64,000 nucleotides of DNA from Branchiibius sp. NY16-3462-2. GTDB taxonomy: Bacteria; Actinomycetota; Actinomycetes; Actinomycetales; Dermatophilaceae. How positions within the stretch are numbered: position 1 is the first letter of the stretch; the number at the start of each line of letters is the position of its first letter. The notes below the pieces were generated by a model, which saw only the letters and a list, made by a program, of their open reading frames with translations, made no database searches and was not told where the DNA came from. The position numbers were made by a program, and so were the translations under genes. The stretch spans positions 1 to 64,000 of the forward strand of contig NZ_LVCF01000030.1 of the NCBI RefSeq assembly GCF_001594145.1, read 5' to 3'. Below, in pieces: positions 1 through 7,570 of this stretch.

Positions 1-81
1 CACCGTCTCCTTGCCCTCGGCGATCTGCCGCCAAAATCGGCGCTGGTCACCACGCAACGGTCCAAGCCGGGACATCCACAT
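1..81 (-). CDS. Transposase N-terminus, IS30-like (partial, runs off left edge)
   Basis: A minus-strand reading frame enters from the left edge and can be read from an ATG at 79-81. Its visible residues include SRLGPLRGDQRRFWRQIAEG, which resembles the N-terminal helix of actinobacterial IS30-type transposases (a pattern of R-R-x-F-W-x-x-I-A-x-G before the helix-turn-helix). The frame stays open upstream to about 225, so GTG codons at 160-162 or 178-180 are possible earlier starts. Only the first 27 or so codons lie in the window, so the catalytic DDE region cannot be inspected. The family call rests on a short motif and is tentative. Confidence 0.4.
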   Translation of the reverse strand, partial: MWMSRLGPLRGDQRRFWRQIAEGKETV

Positions 82-223
82 CACCCATTTCAAATCAGGG
101 TGTTGCGCTGACCCTTTGAAGCTGCCGCGGAATCCGGCTCCAGAATCGTCGATCTCCTGCACAACCGTTCCGGTATCCACAAGGCCCTCAGCACCGCGGG
201 CTGGCAAGCCCCACGCTGGCTGC

Positions 224-1045
224 ATGGACCTTGGCGATCAAGTACTTCGATCCGGCGGGATTGTGCCTACCCGGCGGTTGCGCGCGGCTGGTGTCAGCGA
301 TCACCAGATACGACAAGCCCTCCAACAACGCACGATCCATCGCGTTCGCAAGGGATGGGTCGCCGTCGCGGAGGTCGACCGCGAGATCGTCCAGGCGATC
401 CGCGCTCACGGAGTGCTCACCTGCATCAGCGAAGCCGCTCGTCGCGGTTTGTGGTCAATGGACGACGGCCAGTTGCACATCGCCGTCCACAGCCATGGCG
501 GCAGGATTGCGACCGCCGGTTGCGTGGCGCATTGGGCGACACCATGGGTGCCACGCGATCCAGATGCCGCCGTTGATCCGATCGAGAACGTGCTGGTCAT
601 GGTGGCCCAGTGCCAGTCTCGCGAGAACGCTGTGGCCACATGGGAAGGCGCATTCCGCCGCAAACTGGTGACGCCGGACGTCATGCGTCGGCTGGCGCTT
701 CCACCTCGTGGCCGGGAAGTACTCAAGGTCGCGTCGCTCTGGTCCGACTCCGGCCTGGAGTCAATCGTCACGGACCGGCTGCGCTGGTTGAAGCTGCGGG
801 TGGTGCCCCAAGCCTGGATCGCAGACCACTGGGTCGACCTCCTCATCGGCGACCGGCTCGTCGTGCAGATCGATGGCACGCACCACGTCGACGGCCAGCG
901 GGAGGAGGACATCGCTCACGACGCCCGGCTTGCCCTTCTCGGGTACACCGTCATAAGGGTCAGCTACCTGCAGGTAATGAACGACTGGCCGACCGTGCAG
1001 CACCGCATCATGCTGGCGGTGGCACAGGGCCTACACGTCGCCTGA
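224..1045 (+). CDS. AbiEi-type winged-helix plus DUF559 (Vsr-like) protein
   Basis: A 273-residue protein. Residues 1-45 (GGIVPTRRLRAAGVSDHQIR followed by a basic stretch ending RVRKGWVAV) match the winged-helix N-terminal domain of type IV antitoxin AbiEi-like proteins. Residues 170-270 look like DUF559, a Vsr/PD-(D/E)XK-type nuclease fold, with hydrophobic strands around DLLIGDRLVVQIDG and a terminal helix. I see no AbiEii-type toxin gene next to it, so it is more likely one of the many solo actinobacterial AbiEi-DUF559 proteins than half of a toxin-antitoxin pair. The ATG at 224 begins right at the conserved helix; the longer frame from position 11 has non-protein-like sequence. Function is not known; DNA binding or nuclease activity is inferred. 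Confidence 0.75.
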   Translation: MDLGDQVLRSGGIVPTRRLRAAGVSDHQIRQALQQRTIHRVRKGWVAVAEVDREIVQAIRAHGVLTCISEAARRGLWSMDDGQLHIAVHSHGGRIATAGCVAHWATPWVPRDPDAAVDPIENVLVMVAQCQSRENAVATWEGAFRRKLVTPDVMRRLALPPRGREVLKVASLWSDSGLESIVTDRLRWLKLRVVPQAWIADHWVDLLIGDRLVVQIDGTHHVDGQREEDIAHDARLALLGYTVIRVSYLQVMNDWPTVQHRIMLAVAQGLHVA

Positions 1046-1175
1046 CGAGCGCGAACGGCCAGCTGTTTGGCAGGTCATCGATGATTTTGGAGCCGTTTGC
1101 TCGCGAAACTCCCTGCAGAACCTCGATCGCTCCAGAATCGTGACGATCGACGACGGCGTCTGACCGCCCGGCCGG

Positions 1176-1484
1176 TCAGCTGGGGTTGTCGAACCCGAGC
1201 CGGCGGGCGTTGCGCTGACGCATCCGGGAGGACCGCAGCCGCTGTAGCCGCTTGACCAACAGCGGGTCGACTTCGAGGGCTGCCTGCTGATCGATCAGGT
1301 CGTTGAGGATCTGGTAGTACCGCGTCGCGCTCAGCCCGAAGGTCTCGCGGATCGTCTGCTCTTTAGCGCCGGGCTGCCGCCACCAGTCGCGCTCGAACGC
1401 CAGGATCTGCCGATCGCGCTCGGACAAACCGCTGGTGCTCGCGGGCTCCGCGGACGGTGTCGGGGCGTGCAGCGGCTCACTCAT
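1176..1484 (-). CDS. DUF3263 domain protein
   Basis: A 102-residue protein whose central part (LSERDRQILAFERDWWRQPG, then a region ending in TRYYQILNDLID) is the DUF3263 signature, a helix-turn-helix-like actinobacterial family also present in mycobacteria (Rv0430 type). The short N-terminal tail is rich in Ser, Pro and Ala. It lies 36 bp downstream of the membrane protein gene at 1521-1979 on the same strand, so the two are probably cotranscribed. In mycobacteria the family member neighbours a LytR_C membrane protein; here the neighbour also has one membrane segment, but I do not see a LytR_C motif in it. Role: unknown, probably DNA-binding. Confidence 0.85.
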   Translation of the reverse strand: MSEPLHAPTPSAEPASTSGLSERDRQILAFERDWWRQPGAKEQTIRETFGLSATRYYQILNDLIDQQAALEVDPLLVKRLQRLRSSRMRQRNARRLGFDNPS

Positions 1485-1520
1485 GGCACCGATGCTAGCC
1501 GCGAACTACACCGATGTCAT

Positions 1521-1979
1521 TCAGGACCCGGAACAGACCTCGATCGATTCGCCTCTGGACATCACCGGCCGGTTCCCTCGCGGCCCGGAGAGCTGAACGA
1601 TGCGATCCTCGAGCTGCGCCACCGCGATCACGTCGCCCGCGAAGACATTCTGTGAACCAGTCGCGACGACGTCGATCGCAGCGGGCGTCTCGCTGTTCAG
1701 CCGCACGGCGACATCCTTCACGTCCGCTCCGAACGCGACGACCACCTGGATGTCGTTGGTGCCGGTGATGTCCTTGAAACAGCTGACCGTTTGCGCTTGC
1801 GGCACCCAGTAATCGCCCACCGGGTGGGTCAGCGCCGCTGCACCGATGAGGAACCGCCCGGTGAACAGCAGAAGCCCGACGTAGACAGCGGCAACCACAA
1901 GGACGCCCGCGAGCCACGTCTGCAACCGGCGCGGCTGCGCGTCCCGGATGGAGGGGCGTGACTCGGTTCCAACCGTCAC
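1521..1979 (-). CDS. Single-pass membrane protein, unknown function
   Basis: A 152-residue protein read from a GTG at 1977-1979. Residues 1-20 are polar and basic, residues 22-46 form one strong transmembrane helix (LAGVLVVAAVYVGLLLF), and the remainder is an exported domain with two Cys residues (in the SCFKD stretch and near the C-terminus, EVCSGS) that could form a disulfide. The exported part reads as alternating beta strands. It precedes the DUF3263 gene in an apparent two-gene operon. No catalytic motif is visible. By position it may correspond to the LytR_C/VirR-type partner of DUF3263 genes in mycobacteria, but the sequence itself does not show that domain. The longer open frame upstream to 2585 overlaps the decarboxylase and is not used. 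Confidence 0.6.
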   Translation of the reverse strand: MTVGTESRPSIRDAQPRRLQTWLAGVLVVAAVYVGLLLFTGRFLIGAAALTHPVGDYWVPQAQTVSCFKDITGTNDIQVVVAFGADVKDVAVRLNSETPAAIDVVATGSQNVFAGDVIAVAQLEDRIVQLSGPRGNRPVMSRGESIEVCSGS

Positions 1980-2010
1980 GCCACCAGTAGACCAGCGCAG
2001 CAGCCGTTCA

Positions 2011-2081
2011 TGCAGGTTGTGCCGCAAACAGGGGTCACCACGCCACGACCGACACCCACTGCTGCAGGTTGTGCCGCAAAC
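2011..2081. repeat. Two direct copies of a 19-bp intergenic repeat
   Basis: The sequence TGCAGGTTGTGCCGCAAAC occurs exactly at 2011-2029 and 2063-2081, 52 bp apart, each followed by a G-rich run. Both sit in the 110-bp gap between the decarboxylase stop and the start of the 1521-1979 gene. Read on the minus strand they lie just after the decarboxylase stop. It may be a dispersed extragenic repeat or a regulatory site. Confidence 0.7.
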
Positions 2082-2089
2082 GGGGCGAC

Positions 2090-3430
2090 TCAGGCCATCG
2101 AGTCCAGGATCGCGTCGATATCCGCTTCCGACGTCTTGGGGTTCACGATCGCGAACCGCGCCAGCGTCTCCCCCGCGTGTGACGTCGGGACCACGAAGCC
2201 CTGCTGCGACTCCAGCAACGTGTCCGACCACGCGTAGTAGTCCGCCGGCTCCCACCCCAGCCGCCGGAAGACCAGCACCGTGAGATCGGCACCCCGCACC
2301 GCCTCGACGTACGGCCGCGCGGCCACCTGCTCCTCGGCGTACCTCGTCACGGAGAGGGTTCGCTCGATCGCCGCGGTGTAGGCGTCCGTCCCGTTGGACA
2401 CCAACGAGAACCAGAACGGCAGCCCGCGAGCGCGCCGGGTCAGCCCGATGCTGTAGTCGGTCGGGTTCCAGTCCTCGGCGTCGTTGAGGACATCGAGGTA
2501 CGACGCATGCTGGGTGTGCGCGGCCCGCGCCAGGTTCGGGTCGCGATAGAGCAGCGCGCAGCAGTCGAACGGTGCGAACAGCCACTTGTGCGGGTCGACG
2601 ATGAAGGAGTCGCAGCGCTCGATCCCGGCGTACCGCGCACGCACGGACGGGGCGGCCAGCCCGGCCCCGCCGTACGCGCCATCGATGTGCAGCCAGAGGC
2701 CGAACTCCTCGCAGACGTCGGCGACGGATGCCAGGTCGTCGATGATCCCAAAGTTGGTCGTGCCGGCGGTGGCGACGACGGCGAAGAAGTCCTCGGTGCC
2801 CTCGGCCTCCAGCATCGCGCGCAGGTTCTCACCCGTCAGCCGCCAGTCCTCGACGTCCACCGGGACCAACTCGGCGTCCATCACATCGCACGCTGACTGG
2901 ATCGAAGAATGCGCTCCGGCGGTCGCGGCAACGCGGTAGGGCCGGCGGCCGGTGCGAGCGCGAGCCGTGGCCCGGGCCGCCACCAGCGCCGACAGGTTGC
3001 CGATGGTGCCGCCGGGGACGAAGACCCCGCCCGCGGCCGGCGGCAGACCCACCAGGTCGGCGATCCAGCGCAACGCCTGGTTCTCGGCGTAGACCGCGCC
3101 GGATCCCTCCAGCCAGGAGCCCGCGTAGATCGAGGACGCACCCACGACCAGGTCGAACATCGCCGCCTCGCGCGTCGGCGCACACGGGATGAAGGACAGG
3201 TAGCGGGGGTGGTCGATGGACAGGCAGGCGGGGCCGAGGTCCTCCTCGAACAGCCGCATCGCGGCCAGTCCACCGATCCCGCCGGCGGAGATGGCGCCCG
3301 CGGCAACGGTGTCGAGTTCTACCTTCGTGCGCGGGAAGTCCAGCGGCACTGGGTCCAGGGCCAGACGTTCCTTGGTGTAGCGCAGTACCTCGTCGCCGAG
3401 CGCTCGGGTGGTCTCGTCGAATTCGTGCAC
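2090..3430 (-). CDS. PLP-dependent amino-acid decarboxylase (group II)
   Basis: A 446-residue fold-type I PLP enzyme of the group II decarboxylase family (aromatic amino acid, glutamate, diaminobutyrate decarboxylases). Visible landmarks: SIDHPRYLSFIPCAPTREAA near residue 75, the PGGTIGNLSAL cofactor-phosphate segment near 155, HIDGAYGGAG (PLP-ring aspartate) near 260, and DPHKWLF carrying the Schiff-base lysine near 295. The enzyme would remove the alpha-carboxyl of an amino acid in the cytoplasm; substrate specificity cannot be read from sequence. The start is a GTG at 3428-3430, only 24 bp from the divergent uracil-DNA glycosylase start, so both promoters must overlap the other gene's 5' end. 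Length is usual for the family. Confidence 0.88.
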   Translation of the reverse strand: MHEFDETTRALGDEVLRYTKERLALDPVPLDFPRTKVELDTVAAGAISAGGIGGLAAMRLFEEDLGPACLSIDHPRYLSFIPCAPTREAAMFDLVVGASSIYAGSWLEGSGAVYAENQALRWIADLVGLPPAAGGVFVPGGTIGNLSALVAARATARARTGRRPYRVAATAGAHSSIQSACDVMDAELVPVDVEDWRLTGENLRAMLEAEGTEDFFAVVATAGTTNFGIIDDLASVADVCEEFGLWLHIDGAYGGAGLAAPSVRARYAGIERCDSFIVDPHKWLFAPFDCCALLYRDPNLARAAHTQHASYLDVLNDAEDWNPTDYSIGLTRRARGLPFWFSLVSNGTDAYTAAIERTLSVTRYAEEQVAARPYVEAVRGADLTVLVFRRLGWEPADYYAWSDTLLESQQGFVVPTSHAGETLARFAIVNPKTSEADIDAILDSMA

Positions 3431-3454
3431 GCCCCGAAGTCTAGGTTTGACCTT

Positions 3455-4132
3455 GTGACCACGACCGCCCTGCCGCCGCACATCGACGCTTCGTGGGCAC
3501 CCGCGCTCGAGCCGGTGGCGGACAAGATCGCCGGTTGCGGAGCTTTTCTGCGTGAGGAGATCGCCGCGGGTCGGGGCTACTTACCTGCGGGAGACGCGGT
3601 GCTGCGCGCCTTCCGGGTGCCGCTACCCGACGTACGCGTATTGATCGTCGGACAGGACCCCTACCCCACCCCCGGCCACGCGGTCGGCCTGTCGTTTTCC
3701 GTTGCGCCACAGGTGAAACCGCTGCCCGCGTCGTTGCGGAACATCTACCAGGAACTCGTCGACGACCTGGACGTGGACGCCCCCAGCACCGGCGACCTGA
3801 CCCCGTGGGCGGAGCAGGGCGTCATGCTGCTGAACCGGGTGCTCACGGTGCGACCGGGCGAGCCGGGCAGTCATCGCGGCATCGGCTGGGAGCATGTGAC
3901 GGCCGCCGCAATCGGCGCCCTCGCCCAGCGGGGTGGTCCGCTGGTTGCGATCCTGTGGGGGCGGGACGCCCGCAACCTGGCGTCCCACCTCGGGCAGGTG
4001 CCGACCGTGCAGAGCGCGCACCCCTCACCCCTGTCCGCACGCGGCGGCTTCTTCGGGTCGAAGCCGTTCAGCCGCACCAACGAGTTACTCGAGGCGCAGG
4101 GCGCCGACCCGATCGATTGGAGGATCCCGTGA
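3455..4132 (+). CDS. ung: Uracil-DNA glycosylase, family 1
   Basis: A 225-residue enzyme that excises uracil from DNA to start base-excision repair. Motif A is GQDPYPTPGHAVGLSFSV with the catalytic Asp; this proline after the Tyr replaces the enterobacterial His, a variant I recall as common in actinobacteria. The GVMLLN stretch follows, and the Leu-loop motif is HPSPLSARGGFFGSKPFSR near the C-terminus with the catalytic His. The GTG start at 3455-3457 gives the normal family length; the upstream open frame is antisense to the decarboxylase. Its stop overlaps the GTG of the SGNH hydrolase (GTGA at 4129-4132), so the two are translationally coupled at the head of the molybdate operon. Confidence 0.95.
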   Translation: MTTTALPPHIDASWAPALEPVADKIAGCGAFLREEIAAGRGYLPAGDAVLRAFRVPLPDVRVLIVGQDPYPTPGHAVGLSFSVAPQVKPLPASLRNIYQELVDDLDVDAPSTGDLTPWAEQGVMLLNRVLTVRPGEPGSHRGIGWEHVTAAAIGALAQRGGPLVAILWGRDARNLASHLGQVPTVQSAHPSPLSARGGFFGSKPFSRTNELLEAQGADPIDWRIP

Positions 4133-4938
4133 CCTGGTCCCGTTACGTCGCGATCGGTGACTCGTTCACCGAGGGCATGAGCGACCCGTCGCCCGACCTA
4201 CCCGATACGTACGTCGGGTGGGCCGACCGCCTCGCGGCGCACCTGGCGTCGAAGGCGGCTGACGAGGGTCGCGACTTCGGCTACGCGAACCTCGCGATCC
4301 GTGGCCGGCTGCTCGCGGACGTCGAGGGCCCGCAGCTGGACGCGGCCCTGGAGTTGCAGCCCGATCTGGTCAGCATCGTCGGCGGGCCCAACGACCTGCT
4401 GCGCCCGGGCGCCGACGTCGACGACCTCGCCGACCGGCTGGAGGCGGCCGTGGCGAAGATCCGGGCGACGGGTGCTGACGTGCTGATGTCGACCACCGCC
4501 GACCCGGGATACGCGCCGCTGCTGAAGAGGATCCGACCCCGGACCTCCGTCTTCACCGCGAACATCTGGGGTATCGCCCAGCGGCAGGGCGCCTACGTGC
4601 TGGACATGTGGAACCTGCGGGTGCTGCGTGACCCGCGTCTGTGGGCGACCGATCGTCTGCACCTGACCACCGAAGGCCACCAAAGGGTTGCCGCGCAGGC
4701 CGCCTGGGCGCTCGGAGACCGTGACACCGAGCGGGATTGGGCAATACCGTTGCCGCCAGCACCTCCCCTGTCACGACTCGCGGCGGTTCGCGGGCACGCA
4801 GAGTGGGCTCAGGAATACCTTGGACCCTGGGTTCACCGCCGGCTCACCGGTCGCAGTAGTGGTGACAACGTGGCGCCGAAACGACCCGACCTGACCCCGA
4901 TCGACCCGATCGACCCAGCAGATGGAGACATCGCATGA
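4129..4938 (+). CDS. SGNH/GDSL hydrolase
   Basis: A 269-residue cytoplasmic (no signal peptide) SGNH-family esterase/lipase-like hydrolase. Block I is AIGDSFTEGM with the nucleophilic Ser near residue 13; block II Gly lies in NLAIRGRLL; block III is GGPNDLL; block V is DRLHLTTEGH with the catalytic Asp and His. The substrate is unknown. The C-terminal 60 residues are rich in Pro and Arg and lie outside the fold. It overlaps ung by 4 bp and modA by 4 bp (ATGA at 4935-4938), so it is embedded in the same transcript as the molybdate transporter. Confidence 0.9.
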   Translation: MTWSRYVAIGDSFTEGMSDPSPDLPDTYVGWADRLAAHLASKAADEGRDFGYANLAIRGRLLADVEGPQLDAALELQPDLVSIVGGPNDLLRPGADVDDLADRLEAAVAKIRATGADVLMSTTADPGYAPLLKRIRPRTSVFTANIWGIAQRQGAYVLDMWNLRVLRDPRLWATDRLHLTTEGHQRVAAQAAWALGDRDTERDWAIPLPPAPPLSRLAAVRGHAEWAQEYLGPWVHRRLTGRSSGDNVAPKRPDLTPIDPIDPADGDIA

Positions 4939-5732
4939 GCTACCTGCCCACCCGCGTCGCCGCAGCCGCTGCCGCAGGGACCGTCCTGCTCGCCGGTTGC
5001 AGTTCGACCTCGTCATCGCCGGCGACCAACACCGGGACCGGGACCGGTACCACCACCTCGACCGGCAAGAAGACGGTGACGATCCTGGCTGCCGCCTCAC
5101 TGACGGAAGCGTTCAAGAAGATCTCCGCCGACGTGATGAAGCAGCACCCGGACCTGGACATCAAGATCAGCTTCGGCGCGAGTTCGACCCTCGCAACCCA
5201 GTTGAACAACGGTGTCGACGCCGACATCATCGCGCTGGCCGACGAGAAGTCGAAGACCACCATCACGCCGTCGCTGATCGAGGGCAAACCCACCCAGCTC
5301 TTCGCGACCAACCGACTGGAGATTGCGACGCCTGCCGGCAACCCGGCGCACGTGACCGGTCTTGCCTCCCTGAGCAGTTCGTCGATCGACACCGTGCTGT
5401 GCGCCAAGCAGGTCCCGTGCGGCCGGGCGGCGCAGACCGTGCTGACCAAGGCCAACGTCAACCCGCACGTCATCAGCTACGAGACCGACGTGAAGGCCAC
5501 GCTGGCCAAGGTCAAGACCGGTGACGCAGACGCAGCGATCGTCTACCAGACCGACGTGTCCTCGGCGGGTTCGGCTGTGACCGGTGTTGTGATCCCGGCG
5601 GACCAGAACACCGTCACCAAACTGCCCATCGTGCAGTTGACCGACACCGAGGGAGCCAAAGAGTTCTACGACGCGGTCATCTCCATCGAAGGCCAGGACG
5701 TCCTGAAAAGCCTGGGCTTCGGGCAGGTCTGA
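4935..5732 (+). CDS. modA: Molybdate ABC transporter substrate-binding lipoprotein
   Basis: A 265-residue lipoprotein. The signal peptide ends in a lipobox LLAGC with the lipidated Cys near residue 22, followed by a Ser/Thr/Gly linker to about residue 45. The mature domain starts VTILAAASLTEAFKKI, the typical ModA opening in which the AAASL Ser contacts the oxyanion, and continues with SFGASSTLATQLNNG and DADAAIVYQTD. It would capture molybdate or tungstate outside the membrane and deliver it to ModB. It is 12 bp upstream of modB and overlaps the SGNH gene. No Moco riboswitch or ModE-type box can sit directly before it because the gene is coupled to its predecessor. Confidence 0.93.
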   Translation: MSYLPTRVAAAAAAGTVLLAGCSSTSSSPATNTGTGTGTTTSTGKKTVTILAAASLTEAFKKISADVMKQHPDLDIKISFGASSTLATQLNNGVDADIIALADEKSKTTITPSLIEGKPTQLFATNRLEIATPAGNPAHVTGLASLSSSSIDTVLCAKQVPCGRAAQTVLTKANVNPHVISYETDVKATLAKVKTGDADAAIVYQTDVSSAGSAVTGVVIPADQNTVTKLPIVQLTDTEGAKEFYDAVISIEGQDVLKSLGFGQV

Positions 5733-5744
5733 CCCGCGGCCGCT

Positions 5745-6536
5745 GTGGCCACCAGCCACGGGCGCAGCCCCTTTCGCAGCCCACTAGCGCTTCTGGCGCT
5801 AGTGGGCTTGGCGTTATTGGCTATTCCTCTGGCATCACTGCTGATTCGTGTTTCGTGGACAACCCTTGGACCCGATCTGCAGACCGCCGGCGCCAAGGAC
5901 GCCATCTGGTTGTCGATCCGGACCACGTTGACGACCGTGGCGCTCTGTCTGCTCTTAGGTACGCCGCTCGCCTGGGTCCTCGCGCGTAGCGAGGGCCGGT
6001 GGGTGCCCTGGGTCCGCGCCGTCGTCACAGTCCCTCTCGTGCTGCCACCGGTCGTCGGTGGTGTGGCACTGCTCCTGGCGTGGGGACGGACCGGGGTCAT
6101 CGGCGGACCGCTCTACGACTGGTTCGGCTGGCGACTGCCCTACAACTGGTCGCGGGTCGTGATCGCCGAGGTCTTCGTGGCGTTGCCGTTCTTCGTGCTC
6201 GCCGTGGAGGGTGCGATGCGGTCCCTCGATCCGCGCTATGACGACATCGCCTCGACGCTGGGCGCTACTCCGACAAGGACATTCAGCCGCGTCGTCATCC
6301 CGCAGGTACTGCCGGGGATCGCCGCGGGAGCCATGCTCGCCTGGGCCCGTGCGCTGGGTGAATTCGGCGCCACCATCACCTTCGCAGGCTCCTTCCCCGG
6401 CACGACCCAGACCGCTCCCCTGGCGGTCTACCAGGCGCTGGACGTCGACCAGAACGCGGCGACCGCGTTAGCGGTGATCATGCTGCTGGTGTGCGTGGTC
6501 GTGCTGGCTGCGTTGCGGGGGAAGTGGCTGCGGTGA
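5745..6536 (+). CDS. modB: Molybdate ABC transporter permease
   Basis: A 263-residue integral membrane protein with about six transmembrane helices, the first at residues 12-35. The binding-protein-dependent permease signature is seen in the stretch beginning DDIASTLGATPTRTFSRVVI followed by PQVLPGIAAGAMLAWARALGEFGA, i.e. the EAA-loop and the ModB-typical ARALGEFGAT. It forms the transmembrane pore of ModABC. The GTG at 5745 fits the start of the first hydrophobic segment. Its stop overlaps the modC GTG by 4 bp (GTGA, 6533-6536). Confidence 0.92.
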   Translation: MATSHGRSPFRSPLALLALVGLALLAIPLASLLIRVSWTTLGPDLQTAGAKDAIWLSIRTTLTTVALCLLLGTPLAWVLARSEGRWVPWVRAVVTVPLVLPPVVGGVALLLAWGRTGVIGGPLYDWFGWRLPYNWSRVVIAEVFVALPFFVLAVEGAMRSLDPRYDDIASTLGATPTRTFSRVVIPQVLPGIAAGAMLAWARALGEFGATITFAGSFPGTTQTAPLAVYQALDVDQNAATALAVIMLLVCVVVLAALRGKWLR

Positions 6537-7570
6537 GCGTCCTTCTCGACGGCCGGGTCGAGCAGGGCAGCTTCACCCTCGAGGTGTCGTTGCCCTTCGA
6601 ATCCGGAACGGTCACCGGCATTCTCGGTCCGAACGGCTCGGGCAAGACGACTTTGCTCCGTGCGATCGCGGGCCTCACCCCGCTCACGAGCGGCACGCTG
6701 ACGGTTGATGACTCCGACTGGACTTCGCTTGCGCCACAGGATCGTTCGGTGGGTCTGGTGCTCGCCGACCCGGTCCTCTTCCCGCACCTGAGCGCCACCG
6801 ACAACGTGGCATTCGGACCGCGCTCGCGAGGTGTTGCCACGTCAACTGCGCGCCAGCGTGCGCTCGAAGAACTCGACGCCCTCGGCATCGCGGACCTCGC
6901 GTCCCGCAAACCGAAGGCCTTGTCGACCGGTCAGGCGCAGCGGGTCGCACTGGCTCGGGCTCTCGCGACCGACCCCGCCGTCCTGCTGCTGGACGAATCC
7001 CTCGCCGGCCTGGATCCGCAGACCCGGACCTCCGTGCGGGGTGTACTCGCTTCTCGTCTGGCCCATTTCGACGGCACCACGATCATGGTGACGCACGATG
7101 CCGTGGACGCGTTGACCCTCGCGGATGAGTTGGTGTTCCTGGAGGACGGGCGCCTGACCCAGCGCGGCACCCCGGCGCAGGTGTCGGCCGCTCCGCGATC
7201 GACGTACGCCGCGACCCTGGTCGGCCTCAATCTCCTGCCCGGCAACGCAACGGGTGACGGTGTCGTCGCCACGGGCCTCGGCGAGGTTCGCACCACCTCG
7301 GACGTGACCGGCGGGTGTTGGGTGAGCATCCGCCCCAATGCGGTGTCGCTGTGGCGCTCGCCTCCCGAGGGATCACCTCGCAACGCGTGGCAGATGACCG
7401 TGATCGGCGTCGAGGTACTCGGCCAGACCGCCCGGGTCATGCTGTCTGCGGGCGATGCTCGCCTCGTGGCCGAGGTGACCACGCTGGCGGTCAACGAGTT
7501 GGGGCTAATTGCTGGCGCCCAGGTATGGGCCAGCGTGAAGGCCACCGAGATCGACTGCTACCCGCGTTAG
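6533..7570 (+). CDS. modC: Molybdate ABC transporter ATP-binding protein
   Basis: A 345-residue ATPase that powers ModB. Walker A is GPNGSGKTT near residue 36; the signature loop is LSTGQAQRVALARAL, with Thr in place of the usual Gly of LSGGQ; Walker B is VLLLDESLAGLD; the switch histidine is in MVTHD. The last 110 residues form a TOBE-like oxyanion-binding domain, as in ModC. Start is the GTG at 6533, coupled to modB; the upstream in-frame codons belong to the modB coding region. Its stop overlaps the convergent polysaccharide deacetylase stop by 4 bp (7567-7570). Confidence 0.93.
   Translation: MSVLLDGRVEQGSFTLEVSLPFESGTVTGILGPNGSGKTTLLRAIAGLTPLTSGTLTVDDSDWTSLAPQDRSVGLVLADPVLFPHLSATDNVAFGPRSRGVATSTARQRALEELDALGIADLASRKPKALSTGQAQRVALARALATDPAVLLLDESLAGLDPQTRTSVRGVLASRLAHFDGTTIMVTHDAVDALTLADELVFLEDGRLTQRGTPAQVSAAPRSTYAATLVGLNLLPGNATGDGVVATGLGEVRTTSDVTGGCWVSIRPNAVSLWRSPPEGSPRNAWQMTVIGVEVLGQTARVMLSAGDARLVAEVTTLAVNELGLIAGAQVWASVKATEIDCYPR

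Noticed and set aside
224..1045. A complete type IV AbiE toxin-antitoxin system
   Set aside because: Only the AbiEi-like N-terminal domain is present; no AbiEii nucleotidyltransferase gene follows.
1051..1794. Near-identical 18-mers GCGAACGGCCAGCTGTTT (1051-1068) and its inverted match at 1777-1794
   Set aside because: Only 16 of 18 bases match, one copy is inside a coding region, and this can be chance in such a high-GC sequence.
4935..5000. A molybdenum cofactor riboswitch or ModE box before modA
   Set aside because: modA overlaps the stop of the SGNH gene, leaving no leader, and I see no such motif.
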